64,000 nt of DNA from Acidimicrobiaceae bacterium. Its GTDB lineage: Bacteria > Actinomycetota > Acidimicrobiia > Acidimicrobiales > RAAP-2. Every line of letters starts with the position of its first letter. Within the stretch, counting starts at the first letter, position 1. This document shows positions 23,201 through 33,144 of this stretch, piece by piece. The stretch spans positions 154,340 through 218,339 of the forward strand of contig PKWY01000027.1 of NCBI GenBank assembly GCA_003132205.1, in the 5' to 3' direction. The position numbers and the translations under genes were made by a program. The notes below the pieces were generated by a model that saw only the letters and a program-made list of their open reading frames with translations, did not search any database and had not been told where the DNA came from.

Positions 23201-25066
23201 ATGACAACAACATTGGAACAGGCCAAGACCGCAGCGATACCTCAGGGTGGCGGGTTGCATCGTCGTTTGAACATGGCCACCGCGATGATCGGTGGAATCG
23301 TATTCGCGTGGCTCTTTTGGTACCTCGCGCACCACTTCCTTGACGCGACGAGCCGAACCTACAGCGACCAAGTGGCTGCCTCGTTGACCATCGGTTGGAT
23401 TGTTGGCTTCTGGCTGGGGATTGGTGCATTCGTTGCGCCGCTGCGATGGCTGATCGGTCGCGACAACACCCGCGCTGACGACCTCTACCTGGCCGGACAA
23501 GGCCAGGGAACGTCGCGCTACTGGAAGTTCACCACCGACCACAAAGTGGTCGGTGTCCAGTACATCATTATGACGATGGTGCTCTTGGGCGCTGGTGGGA
23601 TCTTGGCCATGGCTATCCGCACTGAACTGATCGTGCCGGGCAACCATTTTGTGAACCAGCAGGTGTACAACGGCTTCATCGCGGTGCACGGCATGTTGAT
23701 GATTCTGGCGCTCATCGTCATGGTTGCTGGACCGTGGGGCAACTTTGTGATGCCGATCATGTGCGGAGCGCGCGACATGGCGTTTCCACGTTTGAACGCA
23801 CTTAGCCTCTGGACCCTCGTAGGCGCAGCCGGTCTTCTTCTCACGACGTTGGCCGTCGGCAGCCTGACGATGGGATGGGTGGTGTTGGCGCCGATCGCGG
23901 ACCAGGCGGGAGTCGGAATGGACTTCTTCGCCATGGCGATCATCGTTTTCACGGTGTCGACCACGGTGGCGGGTGTCAACACGATCTGTACGATTCTCAC
24001 GATGCGCACGAAGGGAATGACCCTTGCGCGTCTGCCCATCTTCGTGTGGGGTGTGATGATCGCGGCTGCACTCGGGATCTACGCCTTCCCCTTCTTCTCA
24101 TTGGTTGAGGCGCAGACACTGATGGACCGTACTTTCAGCACGAGCTTCTTCGTTGCGAATGCCGGAGGCACCGGCTGGCTTCAGGCGAACCTCTTCTGGC
24201 TGATGGGACACCCTGAGGTGTACGTGATTCTGCTGCCCGCGGTGGGCGCACTCTTCGAGATCGCTGCAGTCATGTCGAGGAAGCCAGTCTTCAGTTACCG
24301 AACCGCTGTCGCCGGCATGACCGGTCTTGCTGGACTCAGCATCTTGGTGTGGGCCCACCATATGTTCACCACGGGCTGGGCACCGACACTCGGGGGCCCT
24401 TTCATGCTCACCACGGAACTCATCTCGATTCCGACGGGCCTGTTCTTCCTGGTACTCATTGGCACCCTCTGGCGCGGAAACATATGGATGAAGCTTCCGA
24501 CAATATGGATGTTTGGCTTCATCGCGAACTTCATCATCGCTGGCGTGACGGGTATCTACCTCTCGGACATCCCACTCGATGACCAGTTGCACGGCACGAT
24601 GTTCGTGACAGCCCACTTCCACTACGTGTTCGTTGGCTCGGTGCTCTTCGGCGCGGTCTCGGCTTTGGCCTTCTGGTACCCGAAGGTTACGGGTCGGTTC
24701 CTCAACGAATTCATGGGTCGTATCTCGTTCTGGCTGACCTTCATAGGGGTCCAGGTGACGTTCCTCGCAATGTTCGCCTCGGGACTCCGGGGCATGCCTC
24801 GTCGCTACTCCTCGTATGCCTTCATCTTCGAGCACACGAACTTCATGACCACCATCGGGGCATACACGATCATGGCTGGCATGCTCGTCTTGCTGGGTGC
24901 GGTGATCACCTCGTGGAACAAGGGTGAGCCCGCGGGACCAAACCCGTGGCACGCCAACTCGCTCGAGTGGATGGTTCCAACGCCGCCACCCCTGGAGAAC
25001 TTCGAAGTACTGCCGGTAATCACTGAAGACCCCTACAACTACGGAGAGGAACTGGTGCGTTCATGA
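23201..25066 (+). CDS. ctaD: Cytochrome c oxidase subunit I
   Basis: A heme-copper oxidase subunit I of 621 residues. The low-spin heme ligand is in AVHGMLMI, CuB and the His-Tyr crosslink in GHPEVYVILLPA, the other CuB histidines in WAHHMFTTG, and the two heme ligands in TAHFHYVFVG. The ARDMAFPRLN loop holds the D-channel Asp. An extra N-terminal region (about 1-105) has two more spans ahead of the core, and the usual GWT-x-YPPL segment reads MGWVVLAPIAD, so it is a divergent A-type enzyme. It reduces O2 to water and pumps protons. The end overlaps ctaE in ATGA. Confidence 0.94.
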   Translation: MTTTLEQAKTAAIPQGGGLHRRLNMATAMIGGIVFAWLFWYLAHHFLDATSRTYSDQVAASLTIGWIVGFWLGIGAFVAPLRWLIGRDNTRADDLYLAGQGQGTSRYWKFTTDHKVVGVQYIIMTMVLLGAGGILAMAIRTELIVPGNHFVNQQVYNGFIAVHGMLMILALIVMVAGPWGNFVMPIMCGARDMAFPRLNALSLWTLVGAAGLLLTTLAVGSLTMGWVVLAPIADQAGVGMDFFAMAIIVFTVSTTVAGVNTICTILTMRTKGMTLARLPIFVWGVMIAAALGIYAFPFFSLVEAQTLMDRTFSTSFFVANAGGTGWLQANLFWLMGHPEVYVILLPAVGALFEIAAVMSRKPVFSYRTAVAGMTGLAGLSILVWAHHMFTTGWAPTLGGPFMLTTELISIPTGLFFLVLIGTLWRGNIWMKLPTIWMFGFIANFIIAGVTGIYLSDIPLDDQLHGTMFVTAHFHYVFVGSVLFGAVSALAFWYPKVTGRFLNEFMGRISFWLTFIGVQVTFLAMFASGLRGMPRRYSSYAFIFEHTNFMTTIGAYTIMAGMLVLLGAVITSWNKGEPAGPNPWHANSLEWMVPTPPPLENFEVLPVITEDPYNYGEELVRS

Positions 25067-25809
25067 GTATCGACACCCACTCAGAGCTCGATGCTCACGG
25101 AGCGCACGACGGAGGGCATCACGAGCCGCCCGAGGTAGTCGACGGACGTCAACGCATGGGCATTTGGCTCTTCATTGGCGGTGACATGATCGGACTCGCC
25201 GCGCTGCTGTTTACCTATCTGTACCTGCGCGGTGTGGATAGCGGTGGCCACTGGATGAGCATGTGGGGTTATACCGGCCACCCATATTCGTACTACTACA
25301 ACATCCTGGACGTGAAGGGTGGTTCGATACCTAATCCGAAGTTGATTCACGTTGGGACGTTGTCCGCCGGGCTGAACTGGTTGGTGACGATCTTGACGGT
25401 GGTCAGCGCGGGAATCGTCTGGGCGGCGGAACGTGGACTTCGCGCCACGAAGAATGCGAAGTCCTATTCGTCGATGGCGGCTGTTGCCACCGCGGTGACG
25501 CTCGTTGCGGTTGTCTTCACGGTCATCCAACTCCGCCACATCCCGCCGATCTTCTCCGCGCACGAAGACAGCCTGACGATGGCCTACACCGCGTACGACT
25601 CGACCATGATGGCCATTGTCGGATCGACCCTGATCCACTTGATCATCCTGGCCTTTCTGGGGCTGGGATTGACGATTCGTTCGGCACGGGGCGCAATCAA
25701 TGGAACCAAGTGGTACCAGGCTCGCCTGGTTCGCTTCTTCTGGGTTTGGGTGGCCGTCGCCAGCGTGATTATCTCCGCGGTAACGACTACAATTAACACA
25801 ATTCATTAA
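25063..25809 (+). CDS. ctaE: Cytochrome c oxidase subunit III
   Basis: A membrane protein of 248 residues with a His/Asp-rich N-terminal tail (HSELDAHGAHDGGHHE), the subunit III opening MGIWLFIGGDMIGLAALLFTYLYLRG, and about five spans. Position after subunits II and I confirms the call. It stabilises subunit I and proton uptake. The His-rich tail could bind metal, but this is speculation. It is the last gene of the oxidase operon. Confidence 0.88.
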   Translation: MSIDTHSELDAHGAHDGGHHEPPEVVDGRQRMGIWLFIGGDMIGLAALLFTYLYLRGVDSGGHWMSMWGYTGHPYSYYYNILDVKGGSIPNPKLIHVGTLSAGLNWLVTILTVVSAGIVWAAERGLRATKNAKSYSSMAAVATAVTLVAVVFTVIQLRHIPPIFSAHEDSLTMAYTAYDSTMMAIVGSTLIHLIILAFLGLGLTIRSARGAINGTKWYQARLVRFFWVWVAVASVIISAVTTTINTIH

Positions 25810-25820
25810 CACCAACAGCT

Positions 25821-25853
25821 CTTCGGGGTACCTCGTGATGGGGTGCCCCGAAG
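25821..25853 (+). terminator. Strong hairpin between ctaE and pyrR
   Basis: A 12-pair stem: CTTCGGGGTACC (25821-25832) against GGTGCCCCGAAG (25842-25853), nine-base loop, one G-U pair. It lies 12 bases after the ctaE stop and just before the PyrR-type hairpin. It most likely ends the oxidase transcript, but no U-run follows, so it could instead be an attenuator element of the pyr leader. Confidence 0.45.
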
Positions 25854-25855
25854 GT

Positions 25856-25892
25856 CTGTCGTGAAGCGGGTCCCGTGAGGCCTGTACGACAG
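25856..25892 (+). promoter_or_regulatory. Probable PyrR-binding RNA hairpin over the pyrR ribosome site
   Basis: The lower stem CTGTCGT (25856-25862) pairs with ACGACAG (25886-25892). A purine-rich bulge GAAG (25863-25866) faces a single U. The upper stem closes on hexaloop CCGUGA (25873-25878). The top, GGUCCCGUGAGGCC at 25869-25882, fits the PyrR-site consensus ARUCCNGNGAGGYU at 12 of 14 positions, and the two misfits form a compensating G-C pair in place of A-U. The lower stem takes in the first two bases of the AGGAG Shine-Dalgarno (25891-25895). Binding of PyrR with UMP should block translation of pyrR and the coupled pyr genes. Confidence 0.75.
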
Positions 25893-25899
25893 GAGACAT

Positions 25900-26469
25900 A
25901 TGAGCAGTAACGACGAACGCCAGACGCGACAGAGCGGTCTGGCGTTTTCTTCAACTAACCAGCTGTTGACGCACGACGACGTCGCGCGCGCCCTGAAGCG
26001 TATGGCGCACGAGATCGTCGAGCGCAATCACTCCGCTGAGAAGGTGTCCATCATCGGGCTCCAGACTGGTGGAGAGCCCTTCGCCAAGAAGTTGGCTGAA
26101 CTGCTCCGCGAGATTTCGGGCTTGAAGGTCCCTTTTGGACTGCTCGACGTCTCCTTCTACCGTGACGACCTCTCGCGCAATCCCGTGCCAAGGTCCGCCG
26201 CCACCACGATCGACCACGACCTGACCGATCGTGCCGTGGTGCTCGTCGACGACGTGCTGTTCACCGGGAGGACCATTCGGGCCGCTCTCAACGCCCTCTC
26301 GGACTGGGGCCGGCCCAGGTCAGTCCAACTCGCGGTGATGATTGACCGAGGTCACCGTGAACTTCCGATTCGTCCCGATTATGTGGGAAAGAACCTGCCG
26401 ACGTCGCTGGATGAGGCGATCACGGCGAATCTGGATGGCGTGTGGATCAGCAAGAGGGAGCCATCGTGA
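25900..26469 (+). CDS. pyrR: PyrR pyrimidine operon regulator / uracil phosphoribosyltransferase
   Basis: A phosphoribosyltransferase-fold protein of 189 residues: the PRPP loop VVLVDDVLFTGRTIRAAL, GLQTGGEPFAKKLAE, and the basic RNA-facing segment VMIDRGHRELPIRPDYVGKNLP are all PyrR-specific. The N-terminal 15 or so residues are an extra tail. It senses UMP/PRPP and binds the hairpin immediately upstream of its own ribosome site, so autoregulation is expected. The stop overlaps the pyrB GTG. Confidence 0.95.
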   Translation: MSSNDERQTRQSGLAFSSTNQLLTHDDVARALKRMAHEIVERNHSAEKVSIIGLQTGGEPFAKKLAELLREISGLKVPFGLLDVSFYRDDLSRNPVPRSAATTIDHDLTDRAVVLVDDVLFTGRTIRAALNALSDWGRPRSVQLAVMIDRGHRELPIRPDYVGKNLPTSLDEAITANLDGVWISKREPS

Positions 26470-27452
26470 TCGGGACGATCAGGGGACAGAATCTCTTGTC
26501 GCTTGACAACGTCTCGCGCGAGGCGATTGTGGAAGTTCTCGATACCGCGGAGTCCTTCGTCGAGGTCAACCGACGCTCCATCAAGAAAGTCCCCGCCCTC
26601 AAGGGGCGCGTTGTTGCTTCGCTCTTCTTCGAGGAGTCGACGAGGACGCGCCTGAGTTTCGAGACCGCCGCGAAGAGGCTCAGCGCCGATGTGCTCTCTC
26701 TCGCGGTGGCTTCGAGCAGCGTGAAGAAGGGCGAGTCGCTGCGCGACACGATCGCGACGATTGATGCTCTCGGCATCGATGCGGTGGTGATGCGTCATCA
26801 GTCGAGCGGAGCCGCACTTCAGGTCAGCAGATACGTTCCGCACGTGCACGTGATCAACGCGGGCGACGGGTTGCACCAGCACCCGACGCAGGGGCTCCTC
26901 GACGCCTTCACCATTCGTCAGGTGCTCGCCGAGAGAATGGGCATCTCGGGCGCGGAGTCGGGGAGCGAACTCTTCAATGGTCTTCGTATCCTGATCGTGG
27001 GTGATATCCGTCACAGCCGAGTCGCCCGAAGTGACATCGCGGCCTACGTGACGCTCGGCGCGCAGGTTCGAGTCGCGGCCCCCGGAACCTTGCTGCCCGC
27101 CGACATCGAGAACTGGCCGGTGACGGTCGTGGACAGTTTTGACGAAGCACTCGAATGGGCTGACGTCGTGGGCCTTCTGCGCTTGCAGCGTGAGCGCGGC
27201 AGCGGCTCGTTCGTGCCGTCCCTCGGGGAGTTCACGCAAACCTTCGGCCTAACTGTCGAAAGGGCGAAGAGACTGCGCCCCTCGACGATCATCATGCACC
27301 CGGGACCAATGAACCGCGGCGTCGAGATCGACTCGCGCGTCGCCGACTTGCCCGCAGCGGTCATCGAACGCCAGGTAGCCAACGGCGTTCCAATTCGCAT
27401 GGCGGTGCTGTACCTGACCGTCGCTGGATCCAAAGAGGAAGTGGTCTCGTGA
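26466..27452 (+). CDS. pyrB: Aspartate carbamoyltransferase catalytic subunit
   Basis: A protein of 328 residues with the carbamoyl-phosphate motif FFEESTRTRLSFE, the HPTQGLLDAFTI block, and a PMNRGVEIDSR aspartate-binding loop. It joins carbamoyl phosphate and aspartate. The GTG at 26466 overlapping the pyrR stop is preferred to an in-frame ATG inside pyrR. No regulatory pyrI follows; pyrC does, as in other actinobacteria. Confidence 0.96.
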   Translation: MIGTIRGQNLLSLDNVSREAIVEVLDTAESFVEVNRRSIKKVPALKGRVVASLFFEESTRTRLSFETAAKRLSADVLSLAVASSSVKKGESLRDTIATIDALGIDAVVMRHQSSGAALQVSRYVPHVHVINAGDGLHQHPTQGLLDAFTIRQVLAERMGISGAESGSELFNGLRILIVGDIRHSRVARSDIAAYVTLGAQVRVAAPGTLLPADIENWPVTVVDSFDEALEWADVVGLLRLQRERGSGSFVPSLGEFTQTFGLTVERAKRLRPSTIIMHPGPMNRGVEIDSRVADLPAAVIERQVANGVPIRMAVLYLTVAGSKEEVVS

Positions 27453-28762
27453 GTTCGATCGTTCTGCGAGGTGGTCTCGTTGTTGGTGAATCGTCAGCTG
27501 AGGTGGGCGACGTGCTGATCGTCGACGGACGGATCGCGGCCGTCGGCGTCGTCGCTGACGCCCCGGGTGACGCCGTCGAAGTCGACGCCTCGGGCTGCTG
27601 GGTCGGACCGGGCCTCGTCGATCTGCACACGCATCTGCGTGAGCCTGGCCGTGAGGAGGCCGAGACAATTGAAAGCGGCGCCGCGGCGGGTGCTCTCGGG
27701 GGATTCACGGCCCTCGTGGCGATGCCCAATACTGAGCCCGCACTTGACAACGTGGCCCTGGTGTCCTACGTGCTTGACCGGGGCGCACGGACACCGCTCG
27801 ATATAGCGGTCGCCGGGGCCATCACCCAGGGTCGGCGCGGCGAGATGCTCGCGCCCCTCGCGGAGATGGCCGAGCTCGGCGTTCGGCTCTTCACTGATGA
27901 CGGCATCGGCGTGCAGGATCCTTCGCTGATGCGTCGGGCCCTCACCTACGCCAAGCCCTTGGGCGTCCGCTTGGCCCAGCACTGCGAGGATGAACTGCTT
28001 GCGGGCGGCGGATCGATGAACGAGGGGGCCGTGAGCAGCCGGCTTGGCCTGGTCGGTCGTCCCGCTCTCGCCGAGGAACTGATGGTTCTTCGCGACATCG
28101 AGCTCGTGCGGCTCACCGGGGGAGCGGTGCACTTCTTGCACCTCTCGACCAAGCGGTCGCTCGACGTGGTGGTCAGCGCGCGCAACGAAGGTCTTCCGGT
28201 CACCTTCGAGGTCGCGCCGCACCATTTCACGCTCGATGAGACGGCGTGCGAACAGTTCGACCCTTTGTTCAAGGTGCACCCGCCGCTTCGTCCGCGACGC
28301 GACGTGGAGGCCCTGCGTAAAGCAATGCGCTCGGGTCTGGTCGACGCGGTGGCGACCGATCACGCTCCGCACGCCCCGGAGCTCAAGGATCTGCCGTTTG
28401 ACGAGGCGCCCGCGGGGATGCTCGGGTTGGAGCACGTGGCGTCGCTCACCTTTGAGGCGCTCGGGTCCGAGGACGCGAGTCCTCTCCGATTCTTTGCGCT
28501 CTTGAGTCGCGGGCCCGCCCGGATAGCGCAGCTTCGCAATTCGGACGTCCGGATCCGTCACAGTGGACACGGCGGCGTGCTGGCGGCGGGCGAAGACGCC
28601 AATCTGGTGGTCTTTGATACCGAGACGCGGTGGACCGCGCGCAGCAGCGAACTGCACAGCCGAGCGACCAACTCCCCCTACGATGGCCGGGAACTGGCCG
28701 GCAAAGTCCGCGCCACGATCGCGAAGGGTCGACTCGTGGTGAACGAAGGGGTGCTGGCATGA
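27449..28762 (+). CDS. pyrC: Dihydroorotase
   Basis: An amidohydrolase of 437 residues, type I. The metal histidines are in DLHTHLREPGREEAETI, others in HFLHLSTKRS and the catalytic ATDHAPHAP. It closes carbamoyl-aspartate to dihydroorotate. GTG start overlapping pyrB and ATGA overlap with carA show tight translational coupling. Confidence 0.95.
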   Translation: MSSIVLRGGLVVGESSAEVGDVLIVDGRIAAVGVVADAPGDAVEVDASGCWVGPGLVDLHTHLREPGREEAETIESGAAAGALGGFTALVAMPNTEPALDNVALVSYVLDRGARTPLDIAVAGAITQGRRGEMLAPLAEMAELGVRLFTDDGIGVQDPSLMRRALTYAKPLGVRLAQHCEDELLAGGGSMNEGAVSSRLGLVGRPALAEELMVLRDIELVRLTGGAVHFLHLSTKRSLDVVVSARNEGLPVTFEVAPHHFTLDETACEQFDPLFKVHPPLRPRRDVEALRKAMRSGLVDAVATDHAPHAPELKDLPFDEAPAGMLGLEHVASLTFEALGSEDASPLRFFALLSRGPARIAQLRNSDVRIRHSGHGGVLAAGEDANLVVFDTETRWTARSSELHSRATNSPYDGRELAGKVRATIAKGRLVVNEGVLA

Positions 28763-29850
28763 CGCGCACTCCCTCAGTGCTGGTGCTCGCCGACGGGACG
28801 ACCTTCGAGGGCTACGCCGCCGGTCACCTGCCCGAAGAAGGGTTCACCACCGGTGAATTCGTGTTCAACACCGCGCTGAGCGGATACCAGGAGGTGATTA
28901 CCGACCCGAGCTACGCCGGTCAGGTCATCGCCTTCACCTATCCGCACATCGGGAACTACGGCGTGACGCCGCTCGACGACGAGGCGCTGCACCCGTGGTG
29001 CCACGGACTCGTCGTGCGCGACCTGTCGCCGGTTGCTTCGAACTGGCGCTCGGTCGGTCCGCTCGAAGGTTTCCTCCGCCAGCACCGGGTCCCCGCGATC
29101 GTCGGCGTCGACACCCGTCGGCTCACCCGCCACCTGCGGGCGCACGGGGCACTGCCCGGAGCCTTCGGGCACGCCAGCCCCGACGTCGTGCGCGACGCCG
29201 CGTCTCGAGCGCGGGGCACCGACGGCACCGACCTGGTGTCCAAGGTTTCGACGAGGAAGTCCTACACCGGCGGCGAGGGTGACCTGCACGTGGTGGCCTT
29301 CGACTACGGCATCAAGACCACTATGGTCGAACAGCTCGGCAGCCGGTTCCGGTTGACCGTCGTTCCTTCCTCCACCTCGGCGCAGGAAGTCCGTGACCTT
29401 CGTCCCGACGGCGTGTTCCTCTCCAACGGGCCGGGTGACCCCGCGGCGCTCGCGGACAACGTGGCGGTGGTCGGCGAGCTCGTCGGCACCGTGCCGATCT
29501 TCGGCATCTGCCTGGGCCATCAACTGCTTTCAACCGCGCTCGGGGGATCCACCTACAAACTGCCCTTCGGCCATCACGGCAGCAACCACCCCGTCCAGGA
29601 CCTCGCCACCGGCCGTATCGAGATCACGGCCCAGAACCACAACTACGCCGTTACGCCCGACTCGCTCGTTCGCGGAGTCGTGAGCCACGTGAATCTGAAT
29701 GACGGAGTAATCGAAGGGGTGTCATCGAAGGCCGACCGCTGCTTCTCGGTGCAGTACCACCCCGAGGCGGGCCCCGGCCCCCACGACGCGCGCTACCTGT
29801 TCGACCGCTTCGAATCGCTGCTTCGAAGCGGCACCCTGGAGAGTATTTGA
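28759..29850 (+). CDS. carA: Carbamoyl-phosphate synthase small subunit
   Basis: A protein of 363 residues. The N-terminal CPSase domain has [21 protein letters not shown]. The C-terminal class I glutaminase has the nucleophile Cys in [16 protein letters not shown] and the His-Glu pair in [11 protein letters not shown]. It supplies ammonia from glutamine to CarB. The start ATG overlaps the pyrC stop, and the stop overlaps the carB ATG. Confidence 0.95.
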   Translation: MTRTPSVLVLADGTTFEGYAAGHLPEEGFTTGEFVFNTALSGYQEVITDPSYAGQVIAFTYPHIGNYGVTPLDDEALHPWCHGLVVRDLSPVASNWRSVGPLEGFLRQHRVPAIVGVDTRRLTRHLRAHGALPGAFGHASPDVVRDAASRARGTDGTDLVSKVSTRKSYTGGEGDLHVVAFDYGIKTTMVEQLGSRFRLTVVPSSTSAQEVRDLRPDGVFLSNGPGDPAALADNVAVVGELVGTVPIFGICLGHQLLSTALGGSTYKLPFGHHGSNHPVQDLATGRIEITAQNHNYAVTPDSLVRGVVSHVNLNDGVIEGVSSKADRCFSVQYHPEAGPGPHDARYLFDRFESLLRSGTLESI

Positions 29851-32800
29851 TGCCCCGTCGCAGCGACATCCACTCGATCATGGTCATCGGATCGGGGCCG
29901 ATCGTGATCGGTCAGGCGTGCGAGTTCGACTACTCGGGCACCCAGGCCTGCCAGGTGCTGCGCAGCCGACGGCTACAAGGTGATCCTCGTCAACTCCAAT
30001 CCCGCGACGATCATGACCGATCCCGCCACGGCGGACGTCACCTACGTCGAGCCACTCGACGCCGATGTCCTCACCGACATCCTGGAGCGCGAGCGCCCCG
30101 ACGCGCTGCTGCCGACCTTGGGCGGCCAGACGGCGCTCAACCTGACGATGGAGCTCGTCCGGCGCGGCGTGACGGACCGGCTCGGTGTGGAGGTGATCGG
30201 CGCTCGACCCGAAGCGATCTCCACCGCCGAGGACCGCGAGCTCTTCAAGGCCGCGATGGCGGACATTGGGCTGGCGGTGCCCGAGTCGGGATTCGCCCGC
30301 GACGTGGACGAGGCCGTTCGAATCGCCGCTCGCATTGGCTGGCCGATCATCATCCGTCCGAGCTTCATCCTCGGCGGCGCCGGCACCGGCATCGCGGACA
30401 ACGAGGCTGACTTTCGCCGGCTCGCCGGCGAGGGAATCGCGGCGTCACCCATCGGCGAGATCCTCGTCGAGAAGTCGATCGCCGGATGGAAAGAGTACGA
30501 GCTGGAGGTCATGCGCGACGTCGCGGACAACTGCGTCGTCATATGCAGCATCGAGAACTTCGATCCCATGGGCGTGCACACTGGCGACTCGATCACCGTG
30601 GCCCCGGCGCAGACCCTTTCCGACGTCGAGTACCAGGAGATGCGCGACGACGCGTTCGCCGTGCTTCGCCGGGTGGGCGTCGAGACCGGAGGATCGAACG
30701 TGCAGTTCGCGGTGAACCCCGACACGGGCGAGCGACTCGTCATCGAGATGAACCCCCGCGTGAGCCGCTCGAGCGCACTGGCATCGAAGGCGACGGGGTT
30801 CCCCATCGCCAAGATCGCCGCCCGTCTGGCCGTGGGCTACACGCTGAACGAGATTGAGAACGACATCACCCGTGTCACGCCGGCCAGTTTCGAGCCGGTC
30901 ATTGACTACGTCGTGACGAAGATCCCCCGCTGGGCCTTCGAGAAGTTGCCGGGCGCCACTCCCGAACTCGGGACCCGCATGCAGTCGGTGGGCGAGGTGA
31001 TGGCCATCGGACGAAACTTCGCCGAGTCGTTGCAGAAGGCGATCCGCTCGCTCGAACAGGGGCGTCTCGGATTCGCGCTGGGCAGTGACTCCGAGTTCCT
31101 GACCCTGGATCTCGAGACGCTCTGGCACCGTTGCGAGGTGGCCACCCCCGAGCGGCTCTTCGCACTGCACGAGGTGATGTGGCGTGGAGCGGGCATCGAC
31201 GAGGTCGTCGAGCGTACCCGGATCGATCGTTGGTTCATCCATCAACTGGCCGAGATAATCGAGCGCGAGCGAGAGTTGCATCACGGTCTGGATCTGTCCT
31301 CGCTCGACCGTCGAGGTTGGCTGCGCTACAAGCAATGGGGATTTTCTGACCCCCAGATCGCCAACCTGACGGGCCGCACGACGAGCGACGTCGCGCGGCT
31401 TCGTCGCGAGGCCGGGGTGCACACCGTCTTCAAGACGGTCGACACGTGCGCGGCCGAGTTCGAAGCGGCGACGCCGTACCACTACAGCACGTATGAGGAC
31501 ACGACCGAGGTCGAGCTTTCACCGCGCGACCGGGTCATCATCCTCGGATCGGGTCCCAACCGGATCGGCCAAGGTATCGAGTTCGACTACTGCTGCGTCC
31601 ACGCGTCGATGGCGTTGCGCGATATGGGTTTCGAAACGGTGATGGTGAACTGCAACCCCGAGACCGTATCGACCGACTACTCGACGTCGGACCGGCTCTA
31701 CTTCGAGCCGCTCACCCCCGAAGACCTCGCTGAGGTCATCCTCGCCGAGCAGGCGGCCTGTACCGACGGCGCGCGCATCGTCGGGGTGGTCGTATCGCTC
31801 GGTGGGCAGACGCCGCTCAAGCTGTCGCACTCGATCGACAGTTCCTTGGTGCTCGGCACGCCGGTCGCGTCGATCGACGCCGCTGAGGACCGCGAGCAGT
31901 GGTCGTCGATCTGCTCCTCGCTCGGACTTCGCCAACCGCCGGGCGACGTCGCGCTCACGTTGAAGCAAGCCAAGGCCATCGTGAAGAAGATCGGCTACCC
32001 GGTACTCGTTCGGCCCAGCTACGTGCTGGGTGGCCGTGCGATGGAGATCGTCTACGACGACACGGCGCTCGAAAGGGTGATGAACGACCTCACGAGCTCG
32101 CACGGTTCGCTCGCCCGGGAGGGAGGGGCCTCCCAGAGCCGCCCCATCCTCCTCGACAGCTTCCTCGAAGACGCCATCGAGGTTGACGTCGACGCGGTGC
32201 GCGACGCCACGGGCGACATCTTCATCGCCGGCATCATGGAGCACGTCGAAGAGGCCGGCGTGCACTCGGGGGACTCGGCGTGCGCCCTGCCTCCCCAGTC
32301 GCTCAGCCGCCGCGTGCTCGACACCCTCGACGACCACACCCGCAAGATCGCCGACGCACTTGGCGTCGTCGGGCTGATCAACGTGCAGTACGCGGTGAAG
32401 GACGAAGAGGTGTTCGTGCTCGAGGCGAACCCCCGCGCCAGCCGCACGGTTCCTTTCGTCGCGAAGGCGACCGGCGTGCAACTGGCTCAAGTGGCCGTGC
32501 GCGTCATGATGGGCCATTCGCTCGGCGAGCTTCGCGCCCAGGACATCGTTCCCGCCACGACCCCCCAGCCCATCTACGTCAGCGTGAAGGAAGCGGTCCT
32601 ACCCTTCAGTCGTTTCCCGGGTGTCGACACCGTGCTCGGGCCCGAGATGCGCTCGACGGGCGAGGTCATGGGCATCGGCGAGAGTTTCGGCATCGCGTTC
32701 GCGAAAGCCCAACTCGCCGCGGGAACGCGACTTCCCGACACCGGCCAGGTCTTCATGTCCCTCGCCGACCGTGACAAGGTGAACGGGCTCAATCTCGCCC

Positions 32801-33144
32801 GCCAGCTCGTTGAGCTCGGTTTCACCATCGCCGCCACCGTCGGCACCGCGGGCTATCTCCGCGCCCATGACGTTCCGGTCGAGACGCTGGTCGGCAAGAT
32901 CGGACTCGCCGACATGGGGGCCGACGCCGTCTCGATGATTCGGTCGGGTGAAGTGCAGCTCGTCGTGAACACCCCGTCGGGAGGAGGGGCCCGCGCTGAC
33001 GGAGCCTCGATTCGAACTACGTGCGTCGTGCACGCGGTGCCGTGCCTGACGACGCTGAGCGCCGGGTTCGCCGCGGCGAAGGGGATTGCCGACACCCGCT
33101 CGCAAGGTTGGCGCGTGCACTCTCTCCAAGAGCTCCACGGGTGA
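29850..33144 (+). CDS. carB: Carbamoyl-phosphate synthase large subunit, apparent 1-base frameshift
   Basis: The N-terminus ([20 protein letters not shown], then [18 protein letters not shown]) is in one frame and the rest (from about [15 protein letters not shown]) in another. One extra C in CAGCCGAC at 29966-29967 accounts for the shift: without it the codons read [10 protein letters not shown], as expected. Downstream all parts are intact: first ATP-grasp half, oligomerisation domain, second half ([19 protein letters not shown]), and the C-terminal MGS regulatory domain, about 1,098 residues in all. Because CarB is needed for both pyrimidines and arginine, a sequencing or assembly error is likelier than a pseudogene. 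Confidence 0.88.

Noticed and set aside
27494-28657. 387-codon minus-strand frame opposite pyrC
   Set aside because: Mirror of a full dihydroorotase; composition is typical of antisense frames in high-GC genes and no domain is seen.
30445-32517. Minus-strand frames of 332-345 codons opposite carB
   Set aside because: carB ATP-grasp motifs are continuous on the plus strand here; the mirror frames show no conserved pattern.
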